A DNA stretch of 64,000 nt from Streptococcus sanguinis (GTDB lineage: Bacteria > Bacillota > Bacilli > Lactobacillales > Streptococcaceae). A model generated the notes under the pieces. The model was not told the DNA's origin and did not search any database. It saw only the letters and a program-made list of their open reading frames with translations. A program made the translations under genes and the position numbers. The stretch is from assembly GCA_013378335.1 (NCBI GenBank), contig CP040556.1:1488001-1552000 (forward strand). The letters are read 5' to 3'. Shown here one piece after another: positions 16,662 to 26,483 of this stretch; positions within the stretch are counted from its first letter, which is position 1, and the number at the start of each line of letters is the position of its first letter.

Positions 16662-17942
16662 TTAGATAGATTCCAAGGCAATCCTCAAATCCTCAATCAA
16701 GTCATCCACATTTTCCAAACCGATAGAAAGACGGATTTGATTTGGTGTAATGCCTGCTGCCAGCTGAGCCTCTGGAGACATCTGACCATGAGTCGTCGTA
16801 GCCGGATGGACAACCAGAGACTTAGCATCTGCTACATTGGCCAAGTCAGAGAAAATCTCTAAACTGTCAATAACCTTACGAGCTTCTTTCTCCCCACCAT
16901 TGACATTAAAGGTGAAAATTGAGCCCACGCCTTTAGGGAAATATTTTTCTGCCAAAGCATGATAAGGACTATCAGTAAGCTTGGGATAATTGACCTGCTC
17001 AACCTTAGGATGCTCTGCTAGGAAATCTACAATCTTCTCGGCATTGGACACATGGCGCTCTACACGCAAAGAAAGAGTTTCCAACCCCTGCAAGAAGAGA
17101 AAGGCATTGAAGGGGGACATGGCTGCGCCCGTATCGCGCAAGAGTTGGGTCCGGACAGCAGTAACAAAGGCTGCTGCTCCGACATCGCGCGTATAACTGA
17201 TATCATGATAACTTGGATCCGGATCAACAAACTGCGGAAACTTGCCAGAAGCTTCCCAGTCGAAACGACCGCTGTCCACAATCACACCTCCGATGCTGGT
17301 TCCGTGACCACCAATAAACTTGGTCGCAGAATGCACCGCTATGTCTACTCCATGAGAAAAGACATTGATCAGATAAGGTGTTGCAAAGGTATTGTCGGAA
17401 ATCAGCGGAATTTTATGAGCATGAACCAGCTCTGCTAAAGCGTCAAAGTCAGGAATATTAATCAAAGGATTGCCCAAACTTTCAATCAGAACCAACTTTG
17501 TATTATCCTGAATAGCTGCTTCTACTTCAGCCAGATTTTCAATATCAACAAAAGTCGTGGTAATGCCATAGCGAGGCAGGGTTTCCTTGAGCAGATTAAA
17601 GGTGCCGCCGTAGATGGTGGAGGCTGCCACTACATGGTCGCCAGCATGCGCCAGGGCTAAAATAGTATAGGTAAGGGCCGCCATACCAGAAGCTGTTGCT
17701 AGAGCTCCGACTCCGCCCTCCAAAGCCGCAATCCGCTCCTCAAAAGCAGACAGGGTCGGATTGGTAATCCGAGTGTAGATATTTCCCGGTTTGCGTAGGG
17801 CAAAAAGATCTTCTCCCTCCTGAGTATCATCAAACACATAGGAAGTTGTCTGGTAAATAGGCAGAGCCCGCGACTTAGTTGTCGGGTCCACTGTTTGTCC
17901 GGCATGAAGCTGCAGGGTTTCAAATTTAAATTCACGTGTCAT
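16662..17942 (-). CDS. metY: O-acetylhomoserine sulfhydrylase / aminocarboxypropyltransferase
   Basis: PLP enzyme of the Cys/Met metabolism family, 426 residues, making homocysteine (or cysteine) from O-acetylhomoserine or O-acetylserine and sulfide. The N-terminus FETLQLHAGQ, the YTRITNPT segment and the PLP-binding Lys in HSATKFIGGHG (about residue 210) place it in the longer MetY group rather than MetB/MetC. Upstream, a TATAGTT half-site resembles half of a streptococcal Met-box, but the second half is poor. It is a single-gene unit with its own terminator. Confidence 0.9.
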   Translation of the reverse strand: MTREFKFETLQLHAGQTVDPTTKSRALPIYQTTSYVFDDTQEGEDLFALRKPGNIYTRITNPTLSAFEERIAALEGGVGALATASGMAALTYTILALAHAGDHVVAASTIYGGTFNLLKETLPRYGITTTFVDIENLAEVEAAIQDNTKLVLIESLGNPLINIPDFDALAELVHAHKIPLISDNTFATPYLINVFSHGVDIAVHSATKFIGGHGTSIGGVIVDSGRFDWEASGKFPQFVDPDPSYHDISYTRDVGAAAFVTAVRTQLLRDTGAAMSPFNAFLFLQGLETLSLRVERHVSNAEKIVDFLAEHPKVEQVNYPKLTDSPYHALAEKYFPKGVGSIFTFNVNGGEKEARKVIDSLEIFSDLANVADAKSLVVHPATTTHGQMSPEAQLAAGITPNQIRLSIGLENVDDLIEDLRIALESI

Positions 17943-18040
17943 AAGGTCACCTCACTATAGTTATGTGATAAGTCTACCACTAAAAGCCCCGCTTGACTAA
18001 TAGAATTTCCTTATCAAAAGAAATAAAGAGAAGTTATATC

Positions 18041-18439
18041 TTATAGCTTCTCGGTTATAATCTCAAAAGTCGCCTGATTGCTGGGCCAGTACAACTGCGA
18101 CGAAACTTTGTCTAAAGCTACCCACTGAGCTCCTACATGCTCATCTGAAAGCTGGATTTCCTTCTGTTCAGTCAGAACTAGAAAAAGATTCTTGTGGATG
18201 GTCAGATTTTCATCAATCTTTACCATAAAATCTCCAAGACCCGTCAGACTTGAACAAGCTAAGAGCAAGCCGGTCTCCTCTTTTATTTCACGAAGGCAGG
18301 CTTCTTCTGGACTGTCACCACTCTCAATCCCACCAGTAATGGGCTGCCAAAAGAAAACTTTCTCATCCTCAACTTTCAGGAGCAAGATTTCTCGTTCCTC
18401 TGGATGATAAATCCAGGCTTCAATCGACTGTCTCATCAT
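18041..18439 (-). CDS. Nudix hydrolase
   Basis: Small cytoplasmic pyrophosphohydrolase of 132 residues. The Nudix box is complete: GGIESGDSPEEACLREIKEE followed by TGL (about residues 36-58), with the metal-binding REIKEE core. Substrates of this family are nucleoside diphosphates linked to another moiety; the specific one cannot be told. Its ATG overlaps the pcrA stop by four bases, so it is translated from the helicase transcript, perhaps as a housekeeping function in DNA maintenance. Confidence 0.88.
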   Translation of the reverse strand: MMRQSIEAWIYHPEEREILLLKVEDEKVFFWQPITGGIESGDSPEEACLREIKEETGLLLACSSLTGLGDFMVKIDENLTIHKNLFLVLTEQKEIQLSDEHVGAQWVALDKVSSQLYWPSNQATFEIITEKL

Positions 18440-20718
18440 GATTTTTTCTCAATCGGTGCTATGCTGGCCAGCACTTTCTTCAGACCGACTTCTGGGAAAT
18501 TAATCTTAAGCTCTTGACTATTTCCGCTGCCAGAGACTGCCAGAACTGTCCCATCGCCCCATTTCGTATGGTGGGCAATATCACCGATAGCCCAAGCAAC
18601 TTCCGGCTTAGATGACTCGCTGCTCTTGCCAAAAGGCAGACTGCCTGTAGAAATCGAACTAGGAGCCGCCTGACGCTTCCGCTCCTGCAGGGCTTGAGCC
18701 AGACTCATGCCCTGACCGAATTTGCTAGTATCGCTATTGGTATAACTAACCTTAAAAGAGCTGTTTGCCGGCCGAGCCAGTCCCTGATAGTCTAGCAAGT
18801 CTGAGCTGATTTCTCTCAAGAAGCGGGTAGGTTGATTAAAATTGGTTTTACCATAAAGCATACGGGAATTGGCATTAGTCAGATAGAGAATCTTCTCTGC
18901 TCGAGTGATACCGACATAGGCCAGACGCCGCTCTTCTTCTAGCTCATCCTCATCTTCAGATACCCGACTTAGAGGGAAGACATTTTCCTCCATACCAACC
19001 AGAAAGACAACCGGAAATTCCAATCCCTTGGCCGCGTGGAGGGTCATCAGAGTCACTTCAGAACTCTCCGTATCTCCGTCATCTGTGTCCGCTATCAAGG
19101 CTAAGTCATTGAGAAAACGGCTGAGCTTATCAAGACCAGACTCATCAGCAGGATTATCTGGACTTTCGTCAAAGTTCTTGGTTACAGACAGGAATTCTTC
19201 GATATTTTCAATCCGTGCTTGGCTTTCTAAGGTTGCCTGGGCAGCCAAGGCTGTAGCATAGCCTGTCTTTTCCAATACAGCCTCTACCAGCTCCGTCACT
19301 GTATAATTATCCAAGCGCTCCCGCAAATCCAGAAGCATATTGGCAAAATCATAGACCGCCTGAGCCGCCTTGCCCTTGACCGGCGACAGCAGGATATTAG
19401 TCGACGCATCCAGTAGAGAGATTTCCTGGCTGGCCGCAAAATCCCGAATCTTCTCCACCGTTCCTGGACCGACACCACGCTTGGGCTCATTGACTACGCG
19501 CTCATAGCTGATATTATCGCTAGGATTGGCGATGAGATTGAGGTAAGAAATGACATCACGGATTTCCTTGCGGCTGTAGAACTTGGTGCCCCCGACCATG
19601 GTGTAGGGAATATTGGACTTGAGCAGGGCTTCCTCCACCGTCCGTGACTGGGCATTGGTCCGGTAAAGGACTGCAAATTCCTTATGACTGTATCCTTCTC
19701 GGGTCAGCTGATCAATGGTTCGGGCGACAAAGAAAGCCTCGTCCTGCTCGTCATTAGCCCGATAGTAGACAATTTCCTCACCGTCTTCGTTTTGAGTCCA
19801 GAGATTTTTAGGACGACGGTTGCGGTTGTTTCGGATGACTTCATTAGCCGCCTGAAGAATGGTCTTGGTAGAGCGATAATTTTCCTCTAATAGAACTACC
19901 TTAGCTTCTGGATAATCCTTTTCAAAGTCCAGGATATTCTGCATGTCGGCTCCCCGCCAGCCATAGATAGACTGGTCAGCGTCTCCGACCACGCAGATAT
20001 TCTTAAAGCGTGAAGCCAAGAGCTTGACCAGCTGGTACTGGGCATGGTTGGTATCCTGATACTCGTCCACATGGATGTACTGGTAACGTTGCTGGTAGTA
20101 GGTCAGGACGTCAGGATTTTGGTCAAAAAGCCTCAGGGTCAGCATGATTAAGTCGTCAAAGTCCATGGCCTCAGACTGGCGCAATTCCTTTTGATAGGCC
20201 GTGTAGCACTTAGCCACAATCTCTGTATACATATCACCAGCTAGATTTGCATAGGCCACCTCATCAATCAAATCGTTCTTGGCATTGGAAATAGTTCCCA
20301 GAATGGCGCGCTCATTCCACTTTTTAGGGTCCAGATTGAGATTTTTAAGAATCCGTTTCATCAGGGTTCGCTGTTCACCTGGATCAACGATGGTGAAGTT
20401 GCGATTGTAGCCAATATGGTCTGCTTCTCGTCGCAGAATGCGCACACACATGGAGTGGAAGGTAGCGATTAAGCAATCTTGGGTCTCCGTTTTAAGTTTT
20501 TCAGCCCTTTCTCTCATCTCCCGCGCTGCCTTATTGGTAAAGGTAATGGCAAGGATATTCCAAGGATTGACCATCTTCTCATCAATCAAATAGGCAATAC
20601 GGTGGGTCAGGACACGGGTCTTACCCGAACCAGCTCCCGCCATTATCAGTAAAGGCCCTTCTGTTATCTGAACCGCCTCAGCCTGACGGTCATTCATACC
20701 GTTTAATAAAGGATGCAT
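18436..20718 (-). CDS. pcrA: ATP-dependent DNA helicase PcrA (UvrD/Rep family)
   Basis: Superfamily 1A 3'-5' helicase of 760 residues used in repair, replication restart and rolling-circle replication. LLNGMNDRQAEAVQ is the Q-motif region, AGAGSGKTRVLTHR (about residues 28-41) Walker A, VDEYQDTN Walker B, QSIYGWRGAD motif III, and TLMTLHAAKGLEFPVVF and VGITRAEKILYLT are motifs V and VI. The C-terminal tail ends in the Tudor-like WAIGDIAHHTKWGDG segment that binds RNA polymerase in relatives. The Nudix gene follows with overlapping codons. Confidence 0.97.
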   Translation of the reverse strand: MHPLLNGMNDRQAEAVQITEGPLLIMAGAGSGKTRVLTHRIAYLIDEKMVNPWNILAITFTNKAAREMRERAEKLKTETQDCLIATFHSMCVRILRREADHIGYNRNFTIVDPGEQRTLMKRILKNLNLDPKKWNERAILGTISNAKNDLIDEVAYANLAGDMYTEIVAKCYTAYQKELRQSEAMDFDDLIMLTLRLFDQNPDVLTYYQQRYQYIHVDEYQDTNHAQYQLVKLLASRFKNICVVGDADQSIYGWRGADMQNILDFEKDYPEAKVVLLEENYRSTKTILQAANEVIRNNRNRRPKNLWTQNEDGEEIVYYRANDEQDEAFFVARTIDQLTREGYSHKEFAVLYRTNAQSRTVEEALLKSNIPYTMVGGTKFYSRKEIRDVISYLNLIANPSDNISYERVVNEPKRGVGPGTVEKIRDFAASQEISLLDASTNILLSPVKGKAAQAVYDFANMLLDLRERLDNYTVTELVEAVLEKTGYATALAAQATLESQARIENIEEFLSVTKNFDESPDNPADESGLDKLSRFLNDLALIADTDDGDTESSEVTLMTLHAAKGLEFPVVFLVGMEENVFPLSRVSEDEDELEEERRLAYVGITRAEKILYLTNANSRMLYGKTNFNQPTRFLREISSDLLDYQGLARPANSSFKVSYTNSDTSKFGQGMSLAQALQERKRQAAPSSISTGSLPFGKSSESSKPEVAWAIGDIAHHTKWGDGTVLAVSGSGNSQELKINFPEVGLKKVLASIAPIEKKS

Positions 20719-20748
20719 GTTTCTTCCTCTTTCAAAGTCAATGCAACT

Positions 20749-20757
20749 ATTATAACA
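20749..20757 (-). promoter_or_regulatory. pcrA promoter (extended -10)
   Basis: TGTTATAAT on the minus strand, about 30 bases before the pcrA ATG. No convincing -35 is visible. Confidence 0.6.
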
Positions 20758-20853
20758 AAAATCCTGATGAAGCTAAACCAGAAAGAAGAGGAATTTTTGA
20801 TTTTAGATTAGATTTTTAGCAAGTCATTTAAGCAAGCCTAAGCCCGACGCAAA

Positions 20854-20882
20854 TTGAAAAGCAGGCCTATTTTTGCTATAAT
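20854..20882 (+). promoter_or_regulatory. mntE promoter
   Basis: TTGAAA (20854-20859) and TATAAT (20877-20882) are 17 bases apart. The leader from about 20889 to 20976 contains GAGACTT (20893-20899) able to pair with AAGTCTC (20932-20938), followed by four T, a weak attenuator-like hairpin. Confidence 0.8.
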
Positions 20883-20976
20883 AAGCCCATATGAGACTTA
20901 GAACGTCTGTCCAGAGATGACATTTCTTCTCAAGTCTCTTTTCCGTTCTGCTGCCCTATTAGAAAGAAAGGCTGTC

Positions 20977-22173
20977 ATGAAAAATCCTAGTAACAATCTG
21001 AAGCTAGCGGAGAGAGGAGCCATCCTTTCCATCGCTACCTATCTGATTCTCTCCGCGGTCAAGATTATCGCAGGCTCGACCTTCCAGTCCTCCAGTCTGA
21101 CGGCCGATGGCTTCAACAATGTATCTGATATCGTGGCTAATATCGCCGTTTTAATTGGCCTGCGTATGGCTAGAAAACCAGCCGACCGTGACCATCGCTT
21201 CGGCCACTTGAAGATAGAAGATCTGGCCAGTCTCATCACATCTTTCATCATGTTTTTCGTTGGATTTGATGTCTTGATAGAGACCATTCAGAAGAGCATC
21301 TCCAATCAAGAGACTAAGATTGCCCCAGTTGGTGCCGTGGTCGGAATCATCTCGGCAATCATTATGTTGGGTGTTTATTTTTACAATAAAACTCTGGCTA
21401 AAAAAACTCACTCCAAAGCTCTGGATGCTGCAGCCAAGGACAACCTGTCAGACGCTGTCACTTCTATCGGCACTTCAGTTGCTATCATTGCCAGCGCCTT
21501 TAATTTCCCAATCGTTGATAAGCTGGCAGCCATTGTCATTACCTTCTTCATTCTCAAGACGGCCTATGATATCTTTATGGAATCTTCCTTCAGCCTGTCC
21601 GACGGATTTGATGAAAGCCTGCTCCAAGACTATAAGCAAGCTATCCTGGAAATTCCTAAAATTACTCAGGTTAAGTCACAACGCGGCCGGACCTATGGCA
21701 GTAATATCTACTTGGATATTATCTTGGAAATGAACCCGGATTTATCTGTTTTTGAAAGCCATGAGATTGCGGACCAGGTTGAGGATATGTTGATGAAGCG
21801 CTTTGGGGTCTTTGACATTGACATTCATATCGAGCCCGCTCCCATTCCTGAAGATGAGAGATTGGACAATCTTTATCCAAACTTGCTCATGCGTGAACAG
21901 CTCGTGGAGCAAGGCAGCCAACTGGATTCGCTTCTGTCAGCAGAATTTCTCTATATTTCCCAAGATGGCCGACAGCTGAACAAGGCTGAATTTCAGGAAG
22001 AAAGAGCCTCAAAAACACCTATCAAAAACTTTGAACTGCTCTCTGTCAGCCAGAAAACCAAGCTCATCCGCTATGAAATGGACGGTGTTATCCATACCAG
22101 CCTCTGGCGCCGCCACGAAGTATGGCAAAACATCTTTCACCAAGAGACACGAAAAAACCAGTCTGATAATTAA
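20977..22173 (+). CDS. mntE: MntE-type cation diffusion facilitator (Mn2+ exporter)
   Basis: Cation diffusion facilitator of 398 residues, predicted to export Mn2+ in exchange for protons. The N-terminus LKLAERGAILSIATYLILSA, the metal-site DGFNNVSD in TM2, the DRDHRFGH loop and DAAAKDNLSD in TM5 match pneumococcal MntE closely. Six membrane segments are followed by a cytoplasmic domain (about residue 205 on) that in the family forms dimers. I start at ATG 20977, with AGAAAGG upstream; the frame extends to 20917, but the extension is not hydrophobic in the expected register and lies within the leader. It is the second Mn-linked exporter of the window, besides the riboswitch-controlled ATPase. 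Confidence 0.88.
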   Translation: MKNPSNNLKLAERGAILSIATYLILSAVKIIAGSTFQSSSLTADGFNNVSDIVANIAVLIGLRMARKPADRDHRFGHLKIEDLASLITSFIMFFVGFDVLIETIQKSISNQETKIAPVGAVVGIISAIIMLGVYFYNKTLAKKTHSKALDAAAKDNLSDAVTSIGTSVAIIASAFNFPIVDKLAAIVITFFILKTAYDIFMESSFSLSDGFDESLLQDYKQAILEIPKITQVKSQRGRTYGSNIYLDIILEMNPDLSVFESHEIADQVEDMLMKRFGVFDIDIHIEPAPIPEDERLDNLYPNLLMREQLVEQGSQLDSLLSAEFLYISQDGRQLNKAEFQEERASKTPIKNFELLSVSQKTKLIRYEMDGVIHTSLWRRHEVWQNIFHQETRKNQSDN

Positions 22174-22189
22174 GTCAGTCTGGCTTTTT
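22158..22189 (+). terminator. mntE terminator
   Basis: CCAGTCTGA and TCAGTCTGG pair with one mismatch and are followed by CTTTTTC. The 5' arm lies in the last codons of mntE. Confidence 0.65.
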
Positions 22190-22205
22190 CTTTGCAACAC
22201 ATCAT

Positions 22206-22943
22206 TCATTTCCCCGTATAATAGATAACAGTAATGCTATCTAGACTTTGCAAATTTGTTGGATTCTCTTTAGCTTTCAGGCCGGCTTTTTCAGGATTCT
22301 CAAATAAATGATAATCTTGATAGCTATCATCTAGGTCGGTATAAATCTTTATCTTATCATTAACAAGTAAAGCAGCATATCTTGCCTGTCCAAAAGGCTT
22401 TCTTGAAATCTTTGTAAATTCAATTTTTTCAACATTTTCATAGTGATTCAGTAAAAATAAAGCCAGCCCCTCTTCCTGATTGCGCACCTTTACTTTTTCC
22501 TCAGTCGTCAGCCAAGCATTTTGTCCAGAGTAAATAACATCCGTCTCACCCGCATCTTTAAAATTTGTGACCTTCTCTTTCTTTTTCAGACGAAAAGTCA
22601 ATTCTGTCGAATCAGTGTGAGAGTTATTATTTATATTATAGTTTTCATCTTTTGAGTCCAAAGAAACATGTGGGATATAACTGGTGTCATTTACTATGAG
22701 ACTAACGGAATCCCCTTTCCATAAATTTCCCTTGGAAAATTCATCAAATTCAATTTTTTGAACATCTTCATAATGATTAATGATATAAAGTGCAATCTTT
22801 TCCTCTTTCTTACGAAGCTCCGACATTTCAGTATCTGACATCCATATTTTTTCACCATCTCTATTTACTATACTGCTGCATGCTGTCAAAAAACTTAGAG
22901 CCAGTATAGCAAACAATAATAATTTCTTCTTTCTTGACTTCAA
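22206..22943 (-). CDS. Lipoprotein with an internally duplicated domain, function unknown
   Basis: Predicted lipoprotein of 245 residues: basic n-region, hydrophobic core and lipobox LTAC. The body consists of two related copies. Copy 1 runs from IWMSDTEMSELRKKEEK, copy 2 from AWLTTEEKVKVRNQEEG; both continue with LxxNHYExVxKIEF and end in a hydrophobic LLVND-type strand. About 100 residues per copy suggests gene-internal duplication. I choose TTG 22943 as start, since GGAG lies seven bases upstream; the in-frame TTG at 22949 is too close to it. It is AT-rich and has no recognised partner nearby. An extended -10 (TGGTATACT) lies about 30 bases upstream. Confidence 0.7.
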   Translation of the reverse strand: MKSRKKKLLLFAILALSFLTACSSIVNRDGEKIWMSDTEMSELRKKEEKIALYIINHYEDVQKIEFDEFSKGNLWKGDSVSLIVNDTSYIPHVSLDSKDENYNINNNSHTDSTELTFRLKKKEKVTNFKDAGETDVIYSGQNAWLTTEEKVKVRNQEEGLALFLLNHYENVEKIEFTKISRKPFGQARYAALLVNDKIKIYTDLDDSYQDYHLFENPEKAGLKAKENPTNLQSLDSITVIYYTGK

Positions 22944-23041
22944 AAGCAATCTCCTTTTTGCGGTCTTTTGATATTAGTATACCACATCAGGACAAGTATC
23001 TTTGTGTTTACTTGTAACTTTAAAGCTGATTTTCAAAGAAA

Positions 23042-23070
23042 ATAACCAAGGCTTGCCCTGCCTTGGTTAT
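23042..23070. terminator. Terminator downstream of the signal-peptidase-like gene
   Basis: ATAACCAAGGC and GCCTTGGTTAT pair perfectly around a seven-base loop, with A/T runs on both sides. Confidence 0.85.
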
Positions 23071-23086
23071 AAAAATAGACTTCTAT

Positions 23087-23644
23087 TTACTTATTCTTAA
23101 TAAAACCAAATTCATTAAGCGGTGAGAGTCGGAACTCCACCACTCCCTTGATTTGACTAGCTTTTATAAGTCCAAATTCTCGGCTGTCCTTGGTATTTTC
23201 ACGTCGGTCATTAAGAATCAGATAAAAATCTTTAGTAATTTTATCAGACTTTGAGTCTTTTAAATCCATAATAGAGAAATCATGAGTGTAGTAACCAGAA
23301 CTTCCTGCTGAAGCCAAATATTTCTCGCGCATTTTCTCAATGTATTCTTCCGACATGACCTGGCCGTTCAGATAAAGGAGATCATCCATATAGGTTACCT
23401 GATCTTTTTCCTGGGCAATGACCCGGCCGACATAGTCTTTGCCGTCCACTTCATAGAGAACAAAGTCTCCACGCTTGATGTCTTGCTTTCTCGTCGCCAA
23501 GACCAAGTCATTCTTTGCCAAGTAAGCATTGCTGTCTTGATCAGTCACCCGATAAGGTGTGTAAATAAAAACTCTCAGCCCTATAATGATAGCTGCCAGT
23601 ACTGAAAAAATAATGATATTTCTTAATAAATCTCTCTTTAACAT
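23087..23644 (-). CDS. Signal peptidase I-like protein lacking the Ser-Lys dyad
   Basis: Membrane protein of 185 residues with one N-terminal transmembrane helix (about 9-28) and a type I signal peptidase fold outside. In active enzymes the box after the helix is V-x-G-x-S-M-x-P; here it reads VTDQDSNAYL (33-42), placing Asp37 where the nucleophile Ser should be. The second box, normally YVKRVIG, reads YVGRVIA, with Gly73 replacing the general-base Lys. RGDFVLY and the later LNDRRENTKDSREFG box are kept. The same Asp/Gly pair was described for S. pyogenes SipA, a pilus-assembly factor without peptidase activity. Here it is not next to pilus genes but downstream of pyk. It has its own promoter (TTGTCT-17-TATAAT). 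Likely a non-proteolytic chaperone or accessory factor. Confidence 0.8.
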   Translation of the reverse strand: MLKRDLLRNIIIFSVLAAIIIGLRVFIYTPYRVTDQDSNAYLAKNDLVLATRKQDIKRGDFVLYEVDGKDYVGRVIAQEKDQVTYMDDLLYLNGQVMSEEYIEKMREKYLASAGSSGYYTHDFSIMDLKDSKSDKITKDFYLILNDRRENTKDSREFGLIKASQIKGVVEFRLSPLNEFGFIKNK

Positions 23645-23669
23645 TCGTCTCTCCCATCTCTTTTATACC

Positions 23670-23698
23670 ATTATATCATTTTTAGACAAAATAGACAA
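23670..23698 (-). promoter_or_regulatory. Promoter of the signal-peptidase-like gene
   Basis: On the minus strand TTGTCT (23698-23693) and TATAAT (23675-23670) are 17 bases apart, about 25 bases before the ATG, so this gene is separately transcribed from pyk. Confidence 0.75.
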
Positions 23699-23776
23699 AG
23701 GGACAATCTTATTTCAAAAATCAAAACGCTAACGTGTCCTTCTTCTCATGCAAGATAACGGTCATCACATAGACAA

Positions 23777-23812
23777 GAAAAAAACCGGTGATTTTTCAAT
23801 CAACGGTTCTTT
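23777..23812 (-). terminator. pyk terminator
   Basis: AACCGTTGATT / AATCACCGGTT hairpin with a four-base loop followed by eight U on the minus strand. Confidence 0.85.
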
Positions 23813-23826
23813 TTTATTATCTTAGA

Positions 23827-25332
23827 TTAACGTACTGTACGGATACGCATTGTGTTGGTACGAACTGCTTCACCAAGCGGCACACCAGCAACGATAACGA
23901 TATCATCACCAGATTCAACCAAGCCTTGCTCAACCGCAATCTTTTCAGCGATGTCAAACATATCATCTGTGTTAGATGGAGTGTTTGTAGTCACTGGAAT
24001 TACACCCCAGTTCAGCATAAGACCGCGTTGAGTCAATTCGTCAAAAGTGATAGCCAAGATATCAGCATTTGGACGGTATTTAGAAATCAAGCGGGCTGTG
24101 TGACCTGTCTTAGTAAGGGTAACTACCAACTTGATATCCATTGAGTTTGTAGCATCTTTCACTGCTGAAGCCATAACTTCAGTCTTAGAGTTACGCTCAA
24201 AGTTATCAGTTGTCAAACGGCCATATTCGTTAAGAAGGGTTTGAGCATTCTTATCGATAGTAGCCATTGTTGTTACTGACTCAAGTGGGTATTTACCATT
24301 TGCAGACTCACCTGAAAGCATAGTTGCGTCAGTTCCGTCAATAACAGCGTTAAATACGTCTGATACTTCTGAACGAGTTGCACGTGGTTTTTCTGTCATG
24401 GTTTCAAGCATGTTAGTTGCTGTGATAACCACTTTACCAGCTGCATTTACCTTAGTGATGATCATCTTTTGGTAAACTGGAACCATTTCGAATGGTACTT
24501 CGATACCCATATCACCACGGGCAATCATGATACCGTCAGCAGCTTCAATGATTTCGTCCAAGTTATCGATACCTTGTTGGTTTTCGATTTTCGCGAACAA
24601 TTGAACATGGCCATTACCAGTTTCTTCACAGATTGCACGAACTTCGTTGACGTCTTTTGCAGTACGTACAAATGAAATCGCGATGAAGTTAATTCCTTGC
24701 TCAAGACCAAAGCGGATATCGTCATTGTCACGCTCAGCAAGTGCTGGGAAAGGAATCTTAGTGTTAGGGATGTTCACACCTTTTTGCTTAGCAATGATGC
24801 CGTCGTTTTCAACTTCTACTTCAAATTCACGAGTAGCATCGTCTTTTGCGACAACACGAAGACCAAGTTTACCATCGTCAACCAATACTTGACGACCAAC
24901 TTCAACATCATCGTAGATGTCCAATCCGCCAGCAACGTTCAAAGCAATTACTTCACGAGTAGATTTGATACCTTGCTTAGTAGCAACACGGATTTTTTCA
25001 CCAGTCTTGTATGAATACTCTTTTGCATCGCCTTCGAACAATTCTGTACGAATTTCTGGTCCTTTTGTATCAAGAAGGAAACCAACTTTTTGGCCGGCAA
25101 TTTCTTCTGCACGCTTAACAGTTGCCATGCGCTCTCCTTGCTCAGCATGGTCACCGTGTGAGAAGTTGAAACGGAATGTGTTTGCGCCAGCTTCAATCAG
25201 CTTAGCAATGTTTTGAGCTGATGCTTCAACATCCAGCTTTTCTCCCCAATATCCGTCATCACCGAATTTTTTACCACCGCGGATTTCTACCGCAGGACCT
25301 AATGTTGCAACGATTTTTACACGTTTATTCAT
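23827..25332 (-). CDS. pyk: Pyruvate kinase
   Basis: Glycolytic enzyme converting phosphoenolpyruvate and ADP to pyruvate and ATP, 501 residues. The N-terminus KRVKIVATLGPA, FRFNFSHGDH, LDTKGPEIRTE, the ARGDMGIEVPFE metal-site segment and VVITATNMLETM are all typical, with the C-terminal allosteric domain complete. It follows pfkA by 56 bases on the same strand, the classic lactic-acid-bacterial pfkA-pyk operon, and ends at its own strong terminator. Confidence 0.97.
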   Translation of the reverse strand: MNKRVKIVATLGPAVEIRGGKKFGDDGYWGEKLDVEASAQNIAKLIEAGANTFRFNFSHGDHAEQGERMATVKRAEEIAGQKVGFLLDTKGPEIRTELFEGDAKEYSYKTGEKIRVATKQGIKSTREVIALNVAGGLDIYDDVEVGRQVLVDDGKLGLRVVAKDDATREFEVEVENDGIIAKQKGVNIPNTKIPFPALAERDNDDIRFGLEQGINFIAISFVRTAKDVNEVRAICEETGNGHVQLFAKIENQQGIDNLDEIIEAADGIMIARGDMGIEVPFEMVPVYQKMIITKVNAAGKVVITATNMLETMTEKPRATRSEVSDVFNAVIDGTDATMLSGESANGKYPLESVTTMATIDKNAQTLLNEYGRLTTDNFERNSKTEVMASAVKDATNSMDIKLVVTLTKTGHTARLISKYRPNADILAITFDELTQRGLMLNWGVIPVTTNTPSNTDDMFDIAEKIAVEQGLVESGDDIVIVAGVPLGEAVRTNTMRIRTVR

Positions 25333-25388
25333 GATTGTATGAAACTCCTTCTTCTATTTGGCCTCTTGGCCTGAATAACAAATAATAA

Positions 25389-26423
<1,035 letters not shown>

Positions 26424-26438
26424 TTAACATTCTTATAG

Positions 26439-26447
26439 ATTATACCA
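26439..26447 (-). promoter_or_regulatory. pfkA-pyk promoter (extended -10)
   Basis: TGGTATAAT on the minus strand, 40 bases before pfkA and just downstream of the dnaE stop. Confidence 0.65.
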
Positions 26448-26483
26448 CAATCATCATGAAAATTCTCTTATTTTCCATATTTT

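Noticed and set aside
17950..17975. Possible Met-box upstream of metY
   Set aside because: Only one TATAGTT half-site is good; the second half deviates too much to claim a regulator site.
20917..20976. Longer N-terminus for mntE
   Set aside because: The extra 20 codons precede the ribosome site and MntE homologs start at the downstream ATG.
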